Below, piece after piece: positions 1 through 7,480 of a stretch of DNA of 64,000 nucleotides. A program made the translations under genes and the position numbers. Below the pieces are notes generated by a model, which was given only the letters and a program-made list of their open reading frames with translations, was not told the origin of the DNA and ran no database searches. This DNA is from an uncultured Alphaproteobacteria bacterium. GTDB taxonomy: Bacteria > Pseudomonadota > Alphaproteobacteria > CAAHEQ01 > UBA3637. Positions within the stretch are counted from its first letter, which is position 1. The number at the start of each line of letters is the position of its first letter. Location: the NCBI GenBank assembly GCA_934203105.1, contig CAKPYQ010000002.1:44267-108266 (forward strand), in the 5' to 3' direction.

Positions 1-30
1 GATAAAGATAAAGCCTGTGTTAAATGTTCG

Positions 31-615
31 CTATCTTAACACGTCTTTTAAAATATCGCCGATTTCGTAAACGGGCAAACCGACAATATTGGGATACGAT
101 CCTTTGATTTTTTTGACAAAGGTCGATAACATTCCTTCAATTCGATAGGCTGCAACATTTTTCCATTCTCCGGATTGAATCAACGCTATTTTTTCGTTTT
201 CCGTGATTTTTTTGATGTAAACCGTCGTGCGAACAAGTCCGGTTATTTGCTTGCCCGATGGAGCAATGACACTGTAACCCGTCAAAACAGAATGCTTTGA
301 GTTAGAAATTAAATCCAAGTTTTGGCGTGCAACGGCCGCGTCTTTGGCTTTACGAATGATTTTGCCTTTGGCAACGATGATCGTATCGGCCGCAACAATG
401 CATTCATTCGGGTGCTTTAAAGCGACAAATGATACTTTTTGAGCCGCAACACGTTTGACATAGTGCGCCGGTTTTTCACCCTTTAAAACGCTTTCGTCAA
501 TGTCGGCGGCAATGCATTCTTTCGGCTCAAAGCCCGCATCGAAAAGCAATTTCAATCTTTGCGGAGAGCAAGAAGCCAAGATAAATTCTTTTTGTAAATT
601 CCATTTATTCGTCAT
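31..615 (-). CDS. maf: Maf-family nucleotide pyrophosphatase
   Basis: Maf proteins hydrolyse non-canonical or excess nucleoside triphosphates to the monophosphate and pyrophosphate (house-cleaning, formerly septum formation inhibitor). The 194-residue length is normal for the family. Visible are the N-terminal LASCSPQR motif (residues 13-20), the AADTII segment with the catalytic-type Asp near residue 77, and the C-terminal GSYPNIVGLP motif. Which subfamily (dTTP/UTP or 7-methyl-GTP type) I cannot settle. In many alphaproteobacteria maf sits beside the replication-origin gene string (hemE, ppsR/RP001, maf, aroE, coaE, dnaQ); here the gene upstream is a divergent radical SAM-like gene instead, and the downstream side lies outside the window. 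A GGAG-like ribosome site lies about 11 nt before the ATG. Confidence 0.93.
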   Translation of the reverse strand: MTNKWNLQKEFILASCSPQRLKLLFDAGFEPKECIAADIDESVLKGEKPAHYVKRVAAQKVSFVALKHPNECIVAADTIIVAKGKIIRKAKDAAVARQNLDLISNSKHSVLTGYSVIAPSGKQITGLVRTTVYIKKITENEKIALIQSGEWKNVAAYRIEGMLSTFVKKIKGSYPNIVGLPVYEIGDILKDVLR

Positions 616-675
616 TTTTTTTCAACTCCGCTTTTAAGAATGCCCCGTTTTAAAAATAAAGTCAATTAAAAATAC

Positions 676-704
676 TTGACAAAACGACCCGCTTGTTTTA
701 AACT
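676..704 (+). promoter_or_regulatory. Sigma70-type promoter for the radical SAM-like gene
   Basis: TTGACA at 676-681, a 17-nt spacer and TAAACT at 699-704, about 30 nt before the ATG at 735, in the divergent gap between maf and the gene at 735. The -35 box is a perfect consensus. An AAGGA ribosome site follows just before the start codon. Confidence 0.7.
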
Positions 705-734
705 TTAAACATAAAAGATCACAAGGACAAAAGT

Positions 735-1277
735 ATGCAACCCACAAACACAATTTCATCGCTTTATCGATTTCGCAATAACGAAAAGTTTGTACAAACT
801 CGTTTAGCGGATTATTTGCTGATGCATATTTTTTCACCGACGGTTTTGTCTTTGGCCGCCGAAAAGTGGGAAACTTTGCCGCCCTATATTCGAGCCGAAG
901 TTCCGGATCAAGTTTTAAAAATTGCTTTTGAAGCGCAATCCGACAAATCAAAGCAAATGGCTTTATGTCGCTATTGGCTGGAAAAATCCGTTCGCGTTTT
1001 AACGGCGTATAGTCAAGCGCCGGTTCCTTATTCAAAAGATCCGAAAGTTTCTTTTGACACTGTTGACTTGCTGTCGACAAAGGGCAAACAACAGCTTGAC
1101 TTATTGCAAAATAAACTGCAAATGAACGACTTTTCCGCCGTGAGTGAACGCGCAGCAATCAAAGGCGGACATAAGTTTTTGTTGGATATATCTTTGTTTA
1201 AAAACTTTAATCGTTTGAAATCATCGACTTTTTATTTACGCCCGCAATTCGGACGCTTTAAGTTCGGGGTGCTATAA
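735..1277 (+). CDS. Radical SAM-like protein, N-terminal part (frame broken at 1266-1269)
   Basis: A 180-residue reading frame with its own good promoter and ribosome site. On its own it matches nothing I recognise. It ends in FGRFKFG followed by V-L-stop, and the stop lies exactly where a radical SAM cysteine motif begins in another frame. If one G of the GGGG run at 1266-1269 is skipped, FGRFKFG reads straight into C-Y-N-M-C-A-H-C, the canonical CxxxCxxC iron-sulfur motif, and then into the 1279-2004 frame. FGRFKFG would then be the strand that normally precedes this motif. I infer that this is the 5' part of one gene of about 420 codons. The first 170 residues would be a family-specific N-terminal region, mostly helical in character. 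Alternative: an independent hypothetical gene. Confidence 0.7.
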   Translation: MQPTNTISSLYRFRNNEKFVQTRLADYLLMHIFSPTVLSLAAEKWETLPPYIRAEVPDQVLKIAFEAQSDKSKQMALCRYWLEKSVRVLTAYSQAPVPYSKDPKVSFDTVDLLSTKGKQQLDLLQNKLQMNDFSAVSERAAIKGGHKFLLDISLFKNFNRLKSSTFYLRPQFGRFKFGVL

Positions 1278-1278
1278 T

Positions 1279-2004
1279 ATGTGTGCGCATTGCGGGTTTG
1301 CGGCAAAACCGCCCGTGTCACATTTGCCGTATCCGGTTTTTGTCCGTTTAGCGCATTTGTACGGTCGGCAGTTGCGCAGTCCTTATTCCGGATTGTCTCA
1401 ATTTTATTCGAACTCGGATCCGCTTTCTTATCGCGACGATATTTTGGACGTTGATGTGGGCGATGTTTGCCGTTATGTTCAAACTTGTTTGCCCAAAGAA
1501 AGCCAATTGCGCGCCAGCATTGTCACCAAAGGCGCTTTGTTTGAAAAAGATTTATGGGCTTTGGCAAAAGCGTTTGAAAGCAATTCGGTTTCGCTGTCCT
1601 TTGTTGATTTACCGGGCGAGCGCAATATCGGTAAAAATTGGAAACGGATTTTGACTTCTTTATCGGCGTTAAGCCAAGTTTCAAAAGATCGTCAAGGGGA
1701 TAACAAAATCGAATTTCGGCATGTTTGCTTACCCGACGATACAAAGGAAAAGAATGACTTTTTGCTTGATGATGATACGCTGTTTCGAAAGCTTTTTCCT
1801 GTTTTCAACGGTCGATGGGTTGAAACAAGTCAAAAACAAAGTTTACCTTTTGCCTATCGCGGGCGCAAGGTTGGCTTTTCGATGACGCAAGACATTGTTA
1901 TTTCCTCAAACGGCAATATTTATGATTGCAGATTAAAGCCGGGAGCTACACAATTTACATGGAAAAAGGTCGATAATATTTTCCGATATATGGACCGCGA
2001 TTAA
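1279..2004 (+). CDS. Radical SAM-like protein, C-terminal part
   Basis: A 241-residue frame. Read from its ATG it begins MCAHCGF, holding only two of the three cluster cysteines; the codon four before the second Cys, upstream of the ATG and in the same frame, is the missing Cys (TGC at 1270-1272). Upstream of that the frame has no ATG, GTG or TTG before a stop at 1216, so the full motif cannot be made without a frameshift from the preceding gene. Further radical SAM-like signs are NSDPLSYRD, about 45 residues after the motif at the place of the usual GGEP segment, IVTKG at the place of the usual TNG strand, and a late SSNGNIYDCR resembling the end of a SPASM-like segment. Substrate unknown. 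Its stop overlaps the stop of the convergent transporter gene. Confidence 0.72.
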   Translation: MCAHCGFAAKPPVSHLPYPVFVRLAHLYGRQLRSPYSGLSQFYSNSDPLSYRDDILDVDVGDVCRYVQTCLPKESQLRASIVTKGALFEKDLWALAKAFESNSVSLSFVDLPGERNIGKNWKRILTSLSALSQVSKDRQGDNKIEFRHVCLPDDTKEKNDFLLDDDTLFRKLFPVFNGRWVETSQKQSLPFAYRGRKVGFSMTQDIVISSNGNIYDCRLKPGATQFTWKKVDNIFRYMDRD

Positions 2005-2897
2005 GAGGCGGATTTTTTGCGCATACTGCCGACGATGATCCCCGAAAAAAGAAACGCGGCACCGATCAATTCGCCCAAAGCCAAGTGTTCGTCCAAAACA
2101 AAGAATGCTTCGATTGAACTGAACAGTGGCAAAAGATAGTAAAGCAATCCGGCGCGCAAAGATCCGATTCGGCTTAAAGCAATATTCCACGCCAAATACC
2201 CGAAAATCGAATTGACAATGCCCAAATAAGCCAACAATCCCCATTGAACAATGCCGATATTTGACAGCGGATTTTTATCCAAAGTCGTTAAGAAAAACGG
2301 CAATAAAGTTAATGTGCCAACCGTAATCGTGACGGAAAGAAAGGATATTTGCGATAAGTTTTGCGGGCGTTTTCGTTCAAAAGCTCCGTAAAGCCCAAAG
2401 AAGAGGGCGAAAACCAACATCCATAAATTACCCGCCGCAAAACGAAAGTCTTGAAAGGCAGATATTTTGCCGCCGGAAATAACGATTAAAACGCCCAAAA
2501 AGGTAATTAAAAAGCCGATGATCTGCCTCTTGGACAAGGATACGCGGAAAAAAATCCACGAAAAAATGACCATTAAAACAGGTCCCATTGTCGCTAATAA
2601 AGACATATCAATAGCGCTGGTCGAATGGCCGGCTTGATAAATAAAATTGTTCATAAACGCCAGTCCGACGGATAAAAATAAAATGATTTTCCATGATTTT
2701 AATAATGTAATCTTTTCCTTTAAAACTTGTTTATAAGTAAATGGTAATAAACAAATACCAGCGATAAACCAACGAAAAAAAGATATTTGAAAAGGCGGAA
2801 TAAATGGCGCTAAATATCTGGAAATGATAACGTTCCAGCTCCATAAAAAAATCGCCAACAAACCAAAAAAGTATCCTGATTTTGCAATTGGTTGCAT
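2001..2897 (-). CDS. EamA/DMT-family transporter
   Basis: Inner-membrane drug/metabolite transporter superfamily protein, about 298 residues with ten predicted hydrophobic segments arranged as two EamA repeats of five. Typical family features are the N-terminal GLLAIFLWSWNVIISRYL and the second-repeat run from SIFGYLAWNIALSRIG to the C-terminal helix near GELIGAAFLFSGIIVG. The substrate cannot be inferred. The frame extends 22 codons upstream of the chosen ATG, but the ATG at 2897 has a GGAAGG ribosome site about 10 nt upstream and puts the first membrane helix near the N-terminus, so I prefer it. Convergent with the radical SAM-like gene. Confidence 0.88.
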   Translation of the reverse strand: MQPIAKSGYFFGLLAIFLWSWNVIISRYLAPFIPPFQISFFRWFIAGICLLPFTYKQVLKEKITLLKSWKIILFLSVGLAFMNNFIYQAGHSTSAIDMSLLATMGPVLMVIFSWIFFRVSLSKRQIIGFLITFLGVLIVISGGKISAFQDFRFAAGNLWMLVFALFFGLYGAFERKRPQNLSQISFLSVTITVGTLTLLPFFLTTLDKNPLSNIGIVQWGLLAYLGIVNSIFGYLAWNIALSRIGSLRAGLLYYLLPLFSSIEAFFVLDEHLALGELIGAAFLFSGIIVGSMRKKSAS

Positions 2898-2980
2898 TTT
2901 GTTTTTTCCTTCCGTTGCCTTTTTAAATGGCATATAAGTTGGAAATAAATGCTTTACAAGCAAAACAAAAGTCGAGTTTT

Positions 2981-3469
2981 TTACTCCTTGGTCAAATCGT
3001 AAAAGGGGGCTTTGACAAAGTCGGAAAGTTGTTGCGGATTTAATTGTAACGTAACGCCGACTTTACCGCCGCTGACGCAAATTGTATCGAACAAAATCGC
3101 TGTTTCATCGATGAATGTCGGAAAGGATTTTTTCATTCCAATAGGCGAGCAACCGCCGTGAATGTAACCTGTTAAAGGCAATAAGTTTTTCATCGGCATC
3201 ATTTCTAAATTTTTAACATTTGCGGCTTTGGCGGCCTTTTTCAAATCCAATTCGTGTGCGGCCGGAATGACAAATACAAAATGTTCAAAAGAATGTGTTT
3301 GTGTCGCCGACTGCGTCACCAATGTTTTAAAAACTTGATCTGTTGATTTATGGACTTGGTTTGCAACCGACACGGCGTCGATGCCGATTTTCGGATCGTA
3401 AGTATATGCTGTAAAAGGAATTTTTGCGCTTTCCAAAATGCGCATTACATTGGTTTTTACGGTTTGCAT
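2981..3469 (-). CDS. ybaK: YbaK-type aminoacyl-tRNA deacylase
   Basis: YbaK hydrolyses Cys mischarged onto tRNA-Pro, acting in trans beside prolyl-tRNA synthetase. The 162-residue length is normal. Recognisable are the N-terminal helix TNVMRILESAKIPFTAYTY, the KTLV strand with the essential Lys near residue 49, the GYIHGGCSPIGMKK loop (about residues 122-135) and the closing SGGKVGVTLQLNPQQLSDF. It is separated from the EamA gene downstream by about 80 nt and may be cotranscribed with it. It could also be an EbsC-like relative with another specificity. Confidence 0.9.
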   Translation of the reverse strand: MQTVKTNVMRILESAKIPFTAYTYDPKIGIDAVSVANQVHKSTDQVFKTLVTQSATQTHSFEHFVFVIPAAHELDLKKAAKAANVKNLEMMPMKNLLPLTGYIHGGCSPIGMKKSFPTFIDETAILFDTICVSGGKVGVTLQLNPQQLSDFVKAPFYDLTKE

Positions 3470-3546
3470 TTTATTGTATCCTTTGGTTTTACAGAAAGGC
3501 TATCACAAATAAAATGTATTTTCAACAAAACTTTTTAATTTTTTAC

Positions 3547-3574
3547 TTGATTTTTATTTTTTTTCCTGTATGAT
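3547..3574 (+). promoter_or_regulatory. Promoter of the tRNA-Ser locus
   Basis: TTGATT at 3547-3552, 16-nt spacer, TATGAT at 3569-3574. It precedes the broken first tRNA-Ser copy (3640-3675), so a transcript from here would cross that fragment before reaching the intact tRNA at 3783. Confidence 0.55.
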
Positions 3575-3600
3575 GGATTTGTTTTTGAAAAAAGACCGGT

Positions 3601-3675
3601 TTTCGGAGTACCGATTTTAAAACTTCGAGATGGTTTTGTGGATGGGTGGCTTAAGCGGTTTAATGCGGCGGTCTT
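3601..3675 (+). repeat. Direct repeat, copy 1: tRNA-Ser leader plus 5' half
   Basis: Nearly the same sequence occurs at 3744-3817. It comprises a leader (CCGATTTTAAAACTTCGAG and onward) and the 5' half of tRNA-Ser (3640-3675), ending within the anticodon loop. Small differences: TTAAGCGG replaces AGAGCGG in the D arm, and GTGGATGGG replaces GCGGATGGG. Confidence 0.85.
3640..3675 (+). pseudogene. tRNA-Ser 5'-half fragment
   Basis: Matches tRNA-Ser(UGA) from the acceptor stem (GGATGGG) through the D arm and the 5' strand of the anticodon stem, then stops matching at CTT in the anticodon loop. The following 65 bases (3676-3740) do not resemble a tRNA; they hold two perfect hairpins, TGAAGC-AAA-GCTTCA at 3692-3706 and an 8-bp arm pair around ATC at 3718-3736. 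Confidence 0.8.
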
Positions 3676-3740
3676 AGTCGCGTTAGCGGAATGAAGCAAA
3701 GCTTCAGACAACACCGTTTTTGGACATCGTCCAAAACAAC
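3676..3740 (+). repeat. Hairpin-rich insert between tRNA copies
   Basis: Non-tRNA sequence joined to the broken anticodon loop of copy 1. It has two perfect inverted repeats with 3-nt loops: 6-bp arms at 3692-3697/3701-3706 and 8-bp arms at 3718-3725/3729-3736. It is not coding. It may be a palindromic repeat element or decay of a duplicated tRNA. Confidence 0.5.
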
Positions 3741-3782
3741 GGTTTTCGAGGTACCGATTTTAAAACTTCGAGATGGTTTTGC

Positions 3783-3870
3783 GGATGGGTGGCAGAGCGG
3801 TTTAATGCGGCGGTCTTGAAAACCGTTGAGGGGCGACCCTCCGGGAGTTCGAATCTCTCCCCATCCGCCA
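3783..3870 (+). tRNA. tRNA-Ser (anticodon UGA)
   Basis: 88-nt class II tRNA. Acceptor arms are GGATGGG at 3783-3789 and CCCATCC at 3860-3866, with discriminator G at 3867 and an encoded CCA at 3868-3870. The anticodon stem-loop GCGGT-CTTGAAA-ACCGT carries TGA at 3817-3819. The long variable arm (GAGGGGCGACCCTC) is the serine-type extra stem. The T loop is TTCGAAT. It reads UCN serine codons. This is the only intact tRNA I found in the window; fragments of the same tRNA flank it on both sides. Confidence 0.97.
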
Positions 3871-3872
3871 AC

Positions 3873-3904
3873 AAAAAAAGCGTCCGATAAGGGCGCCTTT
3901 TTTT
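3873..3904 (+). terminator. Intrinsic terminator after tRNA-Ser
   Basis: GCGTCC (3880-3885), loop GATAA, GGGCGC (3891-3896), then a seven-T run. The A run before and T run after the stem extend the pairing. An almost identical copy lies at 4051-4074. Confidence 0.85.
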
Positions 3905-4022
3905 ATGCGGATAAAACGGGGAAGATTCGGCCGACCGGAGCCGAGGAGTTCGGTGACCGCAGGTCACGATGTCCGCAAGGACAGTCCCGACGGCGTCCAG
4001 CCGCGGGATAAGCGCAGCTTAC
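3905..4022 (+). repeat. GC-rich hairpin-bearing segment between tRNA fragments
   Basis: About 118 bp distinctly richer in G+C than the neighbourhood. It contains three perfect small hairpins: GTGACC-GCA-GGTCAC (3953-3967), TGTCC-GCAA-GGACA (3970-3983) and TAAGC-GCA-GCTTA (4009-4021). It is joined directly to the 3' end of a tRNA-Ser fragment. No believable gene. It has the look of a small palindromic repeat element inserted in, or replacing, the body of a third tRNA-Ser copy. Confidence 0.5.
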
Positions 4023-4041
4023 AATCTCTCCCCATCCGCCA
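4023..4041 (+). pseudogene. tRNA-Ser 3'-end fragment
   Basis: Identical to the last 19 nt of the intact tRNA-Ser (3852-3870), including the CCA, and followed by a second copy of its terminator. The rest of the tRNA body is missing. Confidence 0.82.
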
Positions 4042-4050
4042 ACAAAAAAA

Positions 4051-4074
4051 GCGTCCGATAAGGGCGCCTTTTTT
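4051..4074 (+). terminator. Duplicate of the tRNA-Ser terminator
   Basis: Same GCGTCC-GATAA-GGGCGC stem-loop as at 3873-3904, offset by 171 nt, followed by six Ts. Confidence 0.75.
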
Positions 4075-4138
4075 AAAAAAATCTAAATTAAAACTTTTTT
4101 CCTTTGCTTTTTTGTGCATAATCGAGTAAATTATCCCT

Positions 4139-5335
4139 ATGATGAAAATGAATCGCTTTATTTTTGCTGCTTTGCTGATTTTCTGCGCTGTTGTGGCGCG
4201 GGCTGATCAGGATTTTGAAAGTTGGAAAACCGATTTTTATCAGCAGGCTTTGTCTCATAAAGTTTCAAATGCAATTTTGGATAAATACTTTGTAAATGCC
4301 GAGTACTTGCCGCGGGTTATAGAGTTAGACAGAGCTCAACCGGAATTTACTTCCAGTTTCGGCAATTATATGAAACGTGCGGTTTCCGATACGCGAATCT
4401 CAAAAGCCAAACAATTGTTAAAAAATCACAGCCGTATCTTTGGACGCGTTGAAGAGTTGTACGGCGTTCCGGCGCATTATTTATTGGCTTTTTGGGGCGT
4501 TGAAACAAACTTTGGTGCAGTAAAGGGGAAAATAAATACGCTGAATGCGTTGGCAACATTGGCTTTTGATCCGCGTCGCAGCGGCTTTTTTTCCGAACAG
4601 TTAGTGACTTTGTTAAAGATTTTAGAGCGTGAACATATCGATGTCCCGACCGGATCTTGGGCCGGCGCTTTCGGGCATTTCCAATTTATGCCGACCACAT
4701 TTTACCAATACGCAGTCGATGAAGACGGTGACGGCAGAGCCGATATCATACATTCTTTTGATGATGCCGTTGCTTCGGCAGCGAATTATTTAAACAAAAT
4801 GGGCTGGCAAAGGGACCAAACTTGGGGACGTGAAGTTGTTTTATCGGATTTAAGTGTTGTCGAAAAATTGGGTGAAAAGCACACCTTAAAAGAGTGGACA
4901 AAGTGGGGCATAAAGCGCGCTGACGGACAAGCTTATAAACCGCAAGAAGAGGATATTTTGGCCGAATTGGTTATGCCCGAAGGCGTCAATGGGCCGGCTT
5001 TTTTAACATACAAAAACTTTGATGTTATCAAACGTTGGAACAGATCCGATTTTTATGCTTTGGCGATTGTGGTTTTGGCCGACAATATTATCGATCGCGA
5101 TACTTTGAATATAGCTGCTTTGGACATTAAACCCAATTTAAAAAACGAAGATGTAAAAGCTGTGCAACAAGCTTTAAAAAACAAAAATATGTATGATGGA
5201 AAAACGGACGGCCGTATGGGCAGTGGAACAAAAAAAGCGCTGAAAGCTTATCAAAAAGCAAATCATTTACCGGCGGACGGGTTTTTATCTGTTGACTTAT
5301 TTAATAAAATAACCAATCAAAAAGGGGATAAGTAA
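4139..5335 (+). CDS. mltB: MltB-type lytic murein transglycosylase with peptidoglycan-binding domain
   Basis: Cleaves the MurNAc-GlcNAc bond of peptidoglycan with formation of the 1,6-anhydro end. The 398-residue protein has a signal peptide (about 1-22, ending VVARA), then the SLT_2 catalytic domain with the catalytic Glu at about residue 122 in FWGVETNFG and the family motifs GAFGHFQFMPTTFYQYAVD and DGDGRADI. A C-terminal peptidoglycan-binding domain of type 1 covers about 330-392. Since the signal peptide lacks a lipobox it is periplasmic rather than a lipoprotein, as in alphaproteobacterial relatives. Three ATGs are close together (4139, 4142, 4148) and I cannot choose firmly. It starts a cell-wall operon with rlpA (3-nt gap) and dacC. 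Confidence 0.93.
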   Translation: MMKMNRFIFAALLIFCAVVARADQDFESWKTDFYQQALSHKVSNAILDKYFVNAEYLPRVIELDRAQPEFTSSFGNYMKRAVSDTRISKAKQLLKNHSRIFGRVEELYGVPAHYLLAFWGVETNFGAVKGKINTLNALATLAFDPRRSGFFSEQLVTLLKILEREHIDVPTGSWAGAFGHFQFMPTTFYQYAVDEDGDGRADIIHSFDDAVASAANYLNKMGWQRDQTWGREVVLSDLSVVEKLGEKHTLKEWTKWGIKRADGQAYKPQEEDILAELVMPEGVNGPAFLTYKNFDVIKRWNRSDFYALAIVVLADNIIDRDTLNIAALDIKPNLKNEDVKAVQQALKNKNMYDGKTDGRMGSGTKKALKAYQKANHLPADGFLSVDLFNKITNQKGDK

Positions 5336-5338
5336 AGT

Positions 5339-6310
5339 ATGAAAAAGGTTGTTTTTTCGTTGATTTTGGCTTGTGTAATGACGGCCGGTTGCACCGATAA
5401 CGGTTTATTGTTGCGATCAAACGGCAAAGATTATATTACACATGATACAAACGGCGTTTATAAAGTAGGTGAGCCTTATCAAATCAATAGTATTTGGTAT
5501 CGACCGGAGGAAAATTATAAATATAAAGAAGTGGGCATCGCTTCATGGTACGGCCCCGATTTTCACAAAGGCATCACAGCAAACGGAGAAACTTACAATA
5601 TGCACGAAATGTCGGCGGCACACAGAACTTTGCCTTTGCCGTCAATTGTAAAAGTAACGAATTTGGACAACGGCAAATCCGTGATTGTACGCGTCAATGA
5701 TCGTGGTCCTTTCGTCAACAATCGCGTCATTGATTTATCAAAAGCTGCGGCGGAAAAGTTGGACTTTATCGACAAAGGAACAGCAAAAGTTCGTGTTGAA
5801 ATTTTGGCCGATGAAAGCAAAGATTTAAAGAAACGTATTTTGTCAAACGGCGGAAAAGCGGTGGGCGGTGCTCCGATTGGTGATGTTTCTGATGCAGAAG
5901 ATACCACGCAAACGGCATTGCCTGAACCGATTGTTTTAGTCCCCAATGACGTCGTCGTTGACGATGAAATGTCGCTAAACGGGGCAGGGGCCTTTGATAA
6001 GTCAATTGCTGATGATGCGCCGCTTTATTCGCCTAAAACGGGGGCAAATCCTATGTTCAAAAAAGCGGTGGCAGAAAAGGGAAATTATTATATCCAAGCC
6101 GGCGCCTTTTCGCAAAAAGCAAATGCTTTGGCTGTTAAAAACCGCTTGTCGTCTTTCGGCCCTATTTTAATCCAAGAAGTCAACAATGGCGGTCGTACAA
6201 TTTATCGTGTCCGAATTGGAGCTTTTGAAACGGGCGCTATGGCGGCGGAAGTTATGGAACAAATCGAATCTTCCGGTTATTCAGATATCAGATTAGTGCA
6301 AGAAAAATAA
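5339..6310 (+). CDS. rlpA: RlpA septal-ring lipoprotein/lytic transglycosylase
   Basis: RlpA is an outer-membrane lipoprotein that cleaves naked (peptide-free) glycan strands at the septum. Visible are a lipoprotein signal peptide with Cys18 (MTAGC); the double-psi beta-barrel catalytic domain at about 65-130, starting GIASWYGPDFHKGITANGE and including the VRVNDRGPF motif that carries the catalytic Asp; an acidic linker; and a C-terminal SPOR domain (about 245-320) that binds denuded septal glycan. The length of 323 is normal. Lies between mltB and dacC, as in other alphaproteobacteria. Confidence 0.95.
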   Translation: MKKVVFSLILACVMTAGCTDNGLLLRSNGKDYITHDTNGVYKVGEPYQINSIWYRPEENYKYKEVGIASWYGPDFHKGITANGETYNMHEMSAAHRTLPLPSIVKVTNLDNGKSVIVRVNDRGPFVNNRVIDLSKAAAEKLDFIDKGTAKVRVEILADESKDLKKRILSNGGKAVGGAPIGDVSDAEDTTQTALPEPIVLVPNDVVVDDEMSLNGAGAFDKSIADDAPLYSPKTGANPMFKKAVAEKGNYYIQAGAFSQKANALAVKNRLSSFGPILIQEVNNGGRTIYRVRIGAFETGAMAAEVMEQIESSGYSDIRLVQEK

Positions 6311-6325
6311 AGGAGTTTTTAAAAA

Positions 6326-7480
6326 ATGAAACGTTTAATTTTGGGTTGTGTTTTTTTAGGCTTGTCCGGAACATCTTTTGCGGCGCCGGCTTTTGATACG
6401 CTTGCAACGCACGCATATTTGGTTGATTATGATACCGGTGCGGTTTTATTGGACAAAAACGCCGATGAATTGATGCAACCGGCGTCAATGAGTAAGTTAA
6501 TGACGGCCTATATTTTATTTGAAAAAATCCAAAGCGGGCAAATTAAGTTGGACGATACATTCGAAGTCAGTACAAATGCATGGAAAAAAGGCGGCGAAAA
6601 AAGCGGCAGCTCGACGATGTTTTTAAAGCCTCATTCAAAAGTAAAAGTCGAAGATTTAATCAAAGGTATTATCATTCAATCCGGCAATGACGCTTGCATT
6701 ACGGTTGCGGAAAATATCGCCGGATCGGAGGAAAATTTTGCGCAGGAAATGACTTTGCGGGCGCGGGAAATCGGATTGGAAAAAAGTACGTTTAAAAATG
6801 CAACCGGTTGGCCGAACAAAGAACATTTGATGACCAGCAAAGAGTTGGCAATGCTTGCCAAAAAACTGATTACTCAATTCCCTGAATTTTATAAATACTA
6901 TTCTGAAAAAAGCTTTAAATACAACGGTATAAAGCAAGAAAATCGCAATCCGTTGCTTTATTCAATGCCGGATCAGGCGGACGGTTTAAAAACCGGACAT
7001 ACAACAAAATCCGGTTATGCTTTGGTCGGATCTGCCAAAAGTAAAGATGGAAAACGGCGTTTAATTTTGGTCGTAAATGGTTTAAAGTCAATGAAAGAAC
7101 GCGGCGCCGAAGCCAAAAAAATTATGGAATGGGGATTAAGAGAGTTTGAAAATTACAGCTTATTCAAAGACGGCCAAACTGTCGCGGACATTCCGGTTTG
7201 GTTGGGCGCAGATGAAACCGTTCCGGCGGTGTTATCAAAAGACGCTTTAGTGACCATTCATCGCTTGGACAAACCGAAAACAAAAGTGATTGTCAGCTAT
7301 GACAGTTGGGTAAAAGCTCCGGTAAAAAAAGGCGCTCAAATTGCGTCTTTGAACGTGATTTTACCGGACGGTATGACGTACCGTTTCCCGTTGGTTGCGG
7401 CAAAAGATGTTGAAAAGATCGGCTTTTTCGGTAAAATGAAAGCGGCAATTTCGTCATTGTTTTATGGACAACAAAAATGA
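6326..7480 (+). CDS. dacC: D-alanyl-D-alanine carboxypeptidase (penicillin-binding protein 5/6 type)
   Basis: Removes the terminal D-Ala from peptidoglycan pentapeptides. 384 residues, with a signal peptide ending near GTSFA (residue 19). All three serine active-site motifs of peptidase family S11 are present: SMSK at 54-57, SGN at 119-121 and KTG at 222-224. The C-terminal domain (about 280-370) and a last amphipathic stretch fit membrane anchoring on the periplasmic face. GGAG ribosome site before the start. It overlaps tmk by 4 nt (ATGA), so it is translationally coupled to the replication genes downstream, the conserved alphaproteobacterial order. Confidence 0.95.
   Translation: MKRLILGCVFLGLSGTSFAAPAFDTLATHAYLVDYDTGAVLLDKNADELMQPASMSKLMTAYILFEKIQSGQIKLDDTFEVSTNAWKKGGEKSGSSTMFLKPHSKVKVEDLIKGIIIQSGNDACITVAENIAGSEENFAQEMTLRAREIGLEKSTFKNATGWPNKEHLMTSKELAMLAKKLITQFPEFYKYYSEKSFKYNGIKQENRNPLLYSMPDQADGLKTGHTTKSGYALVGSAKSKDGKRRLILVVNGLKSMKERGAEAKKIMEWGLREFENYSLFKDGQTVADIPVWLGADETVPAVLSKDALVTIHRLDKPKTKVIVSYDSWVKAPVKKGAQIASLNVILPDGMTYRFPLVAAKDVEKIGFFGKMKAAISSLFYGQQK

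Noticed and set aside
634..1158. 174-codon open frame on the minus strand
   Set aside because: Lies opposite a gene with a good promoter and ribosome site; composition is basic and erratic; no motif. Shadow frame.
3704..3967. 87-codon minus-strand frame over the tRNA-Ser
   Set aside because: It is the antisense translation of the tRNA-Ser, a well-known source of false proteins.
3826..4129. Two overlapping plus-strand frames after the tRNA
   Set aside because: They translate the tRNA 3' end, terminator and hairpin insert; no ribosome site and no protein-like pattern.
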